Positions 5,988 through 6,870 of a DNA stretch of 6,870 nucleotides are shown here, piece by piece. The notes below the pieces were generated by a model. It was not told where the DNA came from, did no database searches, and worked only from the letters and a program-made list of their open reading frames with translations. Source of the stretch: Draconibacterium sp. (GTDB taxonomy: Bacteria > Bacteroidota > Bacteroidia > Bacteroidales > Prolixibacteraceae); contig WGCT01000344.1 in assembly GCA_015493625.1 (NCBI GenBank), positions 1-6,870 of the forward strand, read 5' to 3'. Both the position numbers and the translations under genes were made by a program. Each line of letters opens with the position of its first letter. Position 1 is the stretch's first letter.

Positions 5988-6803
5988 CTAATTAATATTT
6001 AATTCGTCTTCTTTATAGTGTAATAATTTGGTGGTTGTATCGTGAAACTTTTTTGCCTCTTTTAAATGTTCACTTTCGGGGTACTCGTCAACAAAAGTAA
6101 AATATTCGTCGAGAGCATTCGAAAGCCGTGCCTCTTTTTTACTCTGAACACTACCAATTGCAAGCAAATACTTCGACTTTAGTAACATAAACATTAAATC
6201 CTCGCGGTATTCACTGTCAGGATATTCGTCTAAACAGTTTCTTAAAGCAACAACGGCCGCTTTGTATTTACCAAAATCGTAATATAATTTTGCGTTCAAA
6301 TAAGCTTTATATACCAATTTCCCTTGCAACTCGTCAATGAGTCGATTTGCTTCATCAACCCTGTCGTTAAAAGGGTAAAGATTTATATAAAGTTGCAGAG
6401 CATCGATTGCTTCGTGGGTAATGGTTTGGTCTAACCTCGGTTTCGGAGAAATAAGATACGAACAGTAGCCGACCATAAATTGTGCCTCCTCGACATACTC
6501 GCTGGTTGGGAACTCTTTAATTAATGTTTTAAAATAGTGGCCGGCCATTAAATAATCTTTCTGCCCCATCATACTTTTGGCGTAGTAGTAATAAATTTTG
6601 TCGGTTTTACTGGTACCTCTGTAAATATTAACCAGTTCCTGAAACAGTGTTCCGGCACGAACATATTCGCCATCTTCGTAATATTCTATGGCTTTTTTAT
6701 ATTTAAATTCGTAATCGGTACTTTTAACAATTTTATTGTAATCGCTACACGAAGAGCTGAAAAGCACCGTCAACACTACGAATCCTAAAAATAGTTTTCT
6801 CAT
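5988..6803 (-). CDS. bamD: Outer-membrane assembly lipoprotein BamD
   Basis: BamD is the essential lipoprotein partner of BamA in the complex that folds and inserts barrel proteins into the outer membrane. From the ATG at 6803 the product is 271 residues: MRKLFLGFVVLTVLFSSSC is a lipoprotein signal with Cys19 as the lipidated residue. The rest is a run of TPR-like helical hairpins: one near residues 31-62 (YKKAIEYYEDGEYVRAGTLF), one near 70-102, one near 130-150, one near 166-200 (AKLYYDFGKYKAAVVALRN) and a last one near 225-250. Three of them end in the related motifs EFPTSE, EYPDSE and EYPESE. This architecture and length fit BamD (YfiO). In-frame ATGs also occur at 6809 and 6815; I chose 6803 because it gives the standard signal peptide and because the promoter box ends at 6820, almost touching the 6815 ATG. 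A general TPR lipoprotein is the alternative, but the position ahead of rpoZ-coaBC supports BamD. Confidence 0.92.
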   Translation of the reverse strand: MRKLFLGFVVLTVLFSSSCSDYNKIVKSTDYEFKYKKAIEYYEDGEYVRAGTLFQELVNIYRGTSKTDKIYYYYAKSMMGQKDYLMAGHYFKTLIKEFPTSEYVEEAQFMVGYCSYLISPKPRLDQTITHEAIDALQLYINLYPFNDRVDEANRLIDELQGKLVYKAYLNAKLYYDFGKYKAAVVALRNCLDEYPDSEYREDLMFMLLKSKYLLAIGSVQSKKEARLSNALDEYFTFVDEYPESEHLKEAKKFHDTTTKLLHYKEDELNIN

Positions 6804-6819
6804 TCTCATAAACATTGCG

Positions 6820-6849
6820 CAAAAATATACTTTTTTTATTTACCTGAAA
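6820..6849 (-). promoter_or_regulatory. Promoter of the bamD-rpoZ-coaBC-(porD-recN) transcript
   Basis: Minus-strand TATTTTTG at 6820-6827 matches every fixed base of the Bacteroidota -7 consensus TAnnTTTG. Nineteen bases further up, at 6847-6849, stands TTT, one base off the TTG expected for the -33 element. Transcription would begin about 4 to 5 bases after the box, around 6815-6816. It is the only good match ahead of bamD in the visible sequence and sits directly before the first gene of the cluster. Confidence 0.6.
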
Positions 6850-6870
6850 CTAAATGATGTGTAATTTTTC

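Overview
The window is a low-GC stretch from a member of the Bacteroidota. The Bacteroidota-type RNA polymerase omega subunit, a DUF4835/PorD protein, a TAnnTTTG-type promoter box and weak Shine-Dalgarno sites all point that way. The exact family cannot be fixed from sequence alone; a Marinilabiliales/Prolixibacteraceae-like organism is my inference. All seven genes lie on the minus strand, so transcription runs from high to low coordinates.

Positions 6803 to 1759 hold a compact housekeeping cluster: bamD (outer-membrane assembly lipoprotein), rpoZ (RNA polymerase omega), coaBC (two steps of coenzyme A synthesis), a DUF4835/PorD-type exported protein (type IX secretion) and recN (DNA double-strand-break repair). 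Spacings are 3, 11, 90 and 12 bp, so one main transcript from the promoter ahead of bamD is likely. The 90-bp gap before porD holds a small hairpin and perhaps a second promoter. The mix of envelope biogenesis, transcription, cofactor synthesis and repair looks like conserved Bacteroidota synteny rather than one pathway.

Positions 1758 to 1207 form a 552-bp gene-free region. It holds a perfect 8-bp-arm palindrome (1508-1525) and, on the plus strand, a good match to a Bacteroidota promoter (1373-1401) with no plus-strand gene after it. This is the least explained part of the window.

Positions 1206 to 1 carry two exported, probably outer-membrane beta-barrel proteins 11 bp apart. The second runs off the window edge, so only its first 184 codons are visible.

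Nothing here is clearly a new defence, mobile or biosynthetic system. The observations most worth a second look are two active-site substitutions in the CoaC domain of CoaBC (Asp125 and Ser158, where E. coli has Asn and Cys), the orphan plus-strand promoter, and the intergenic palindrome.
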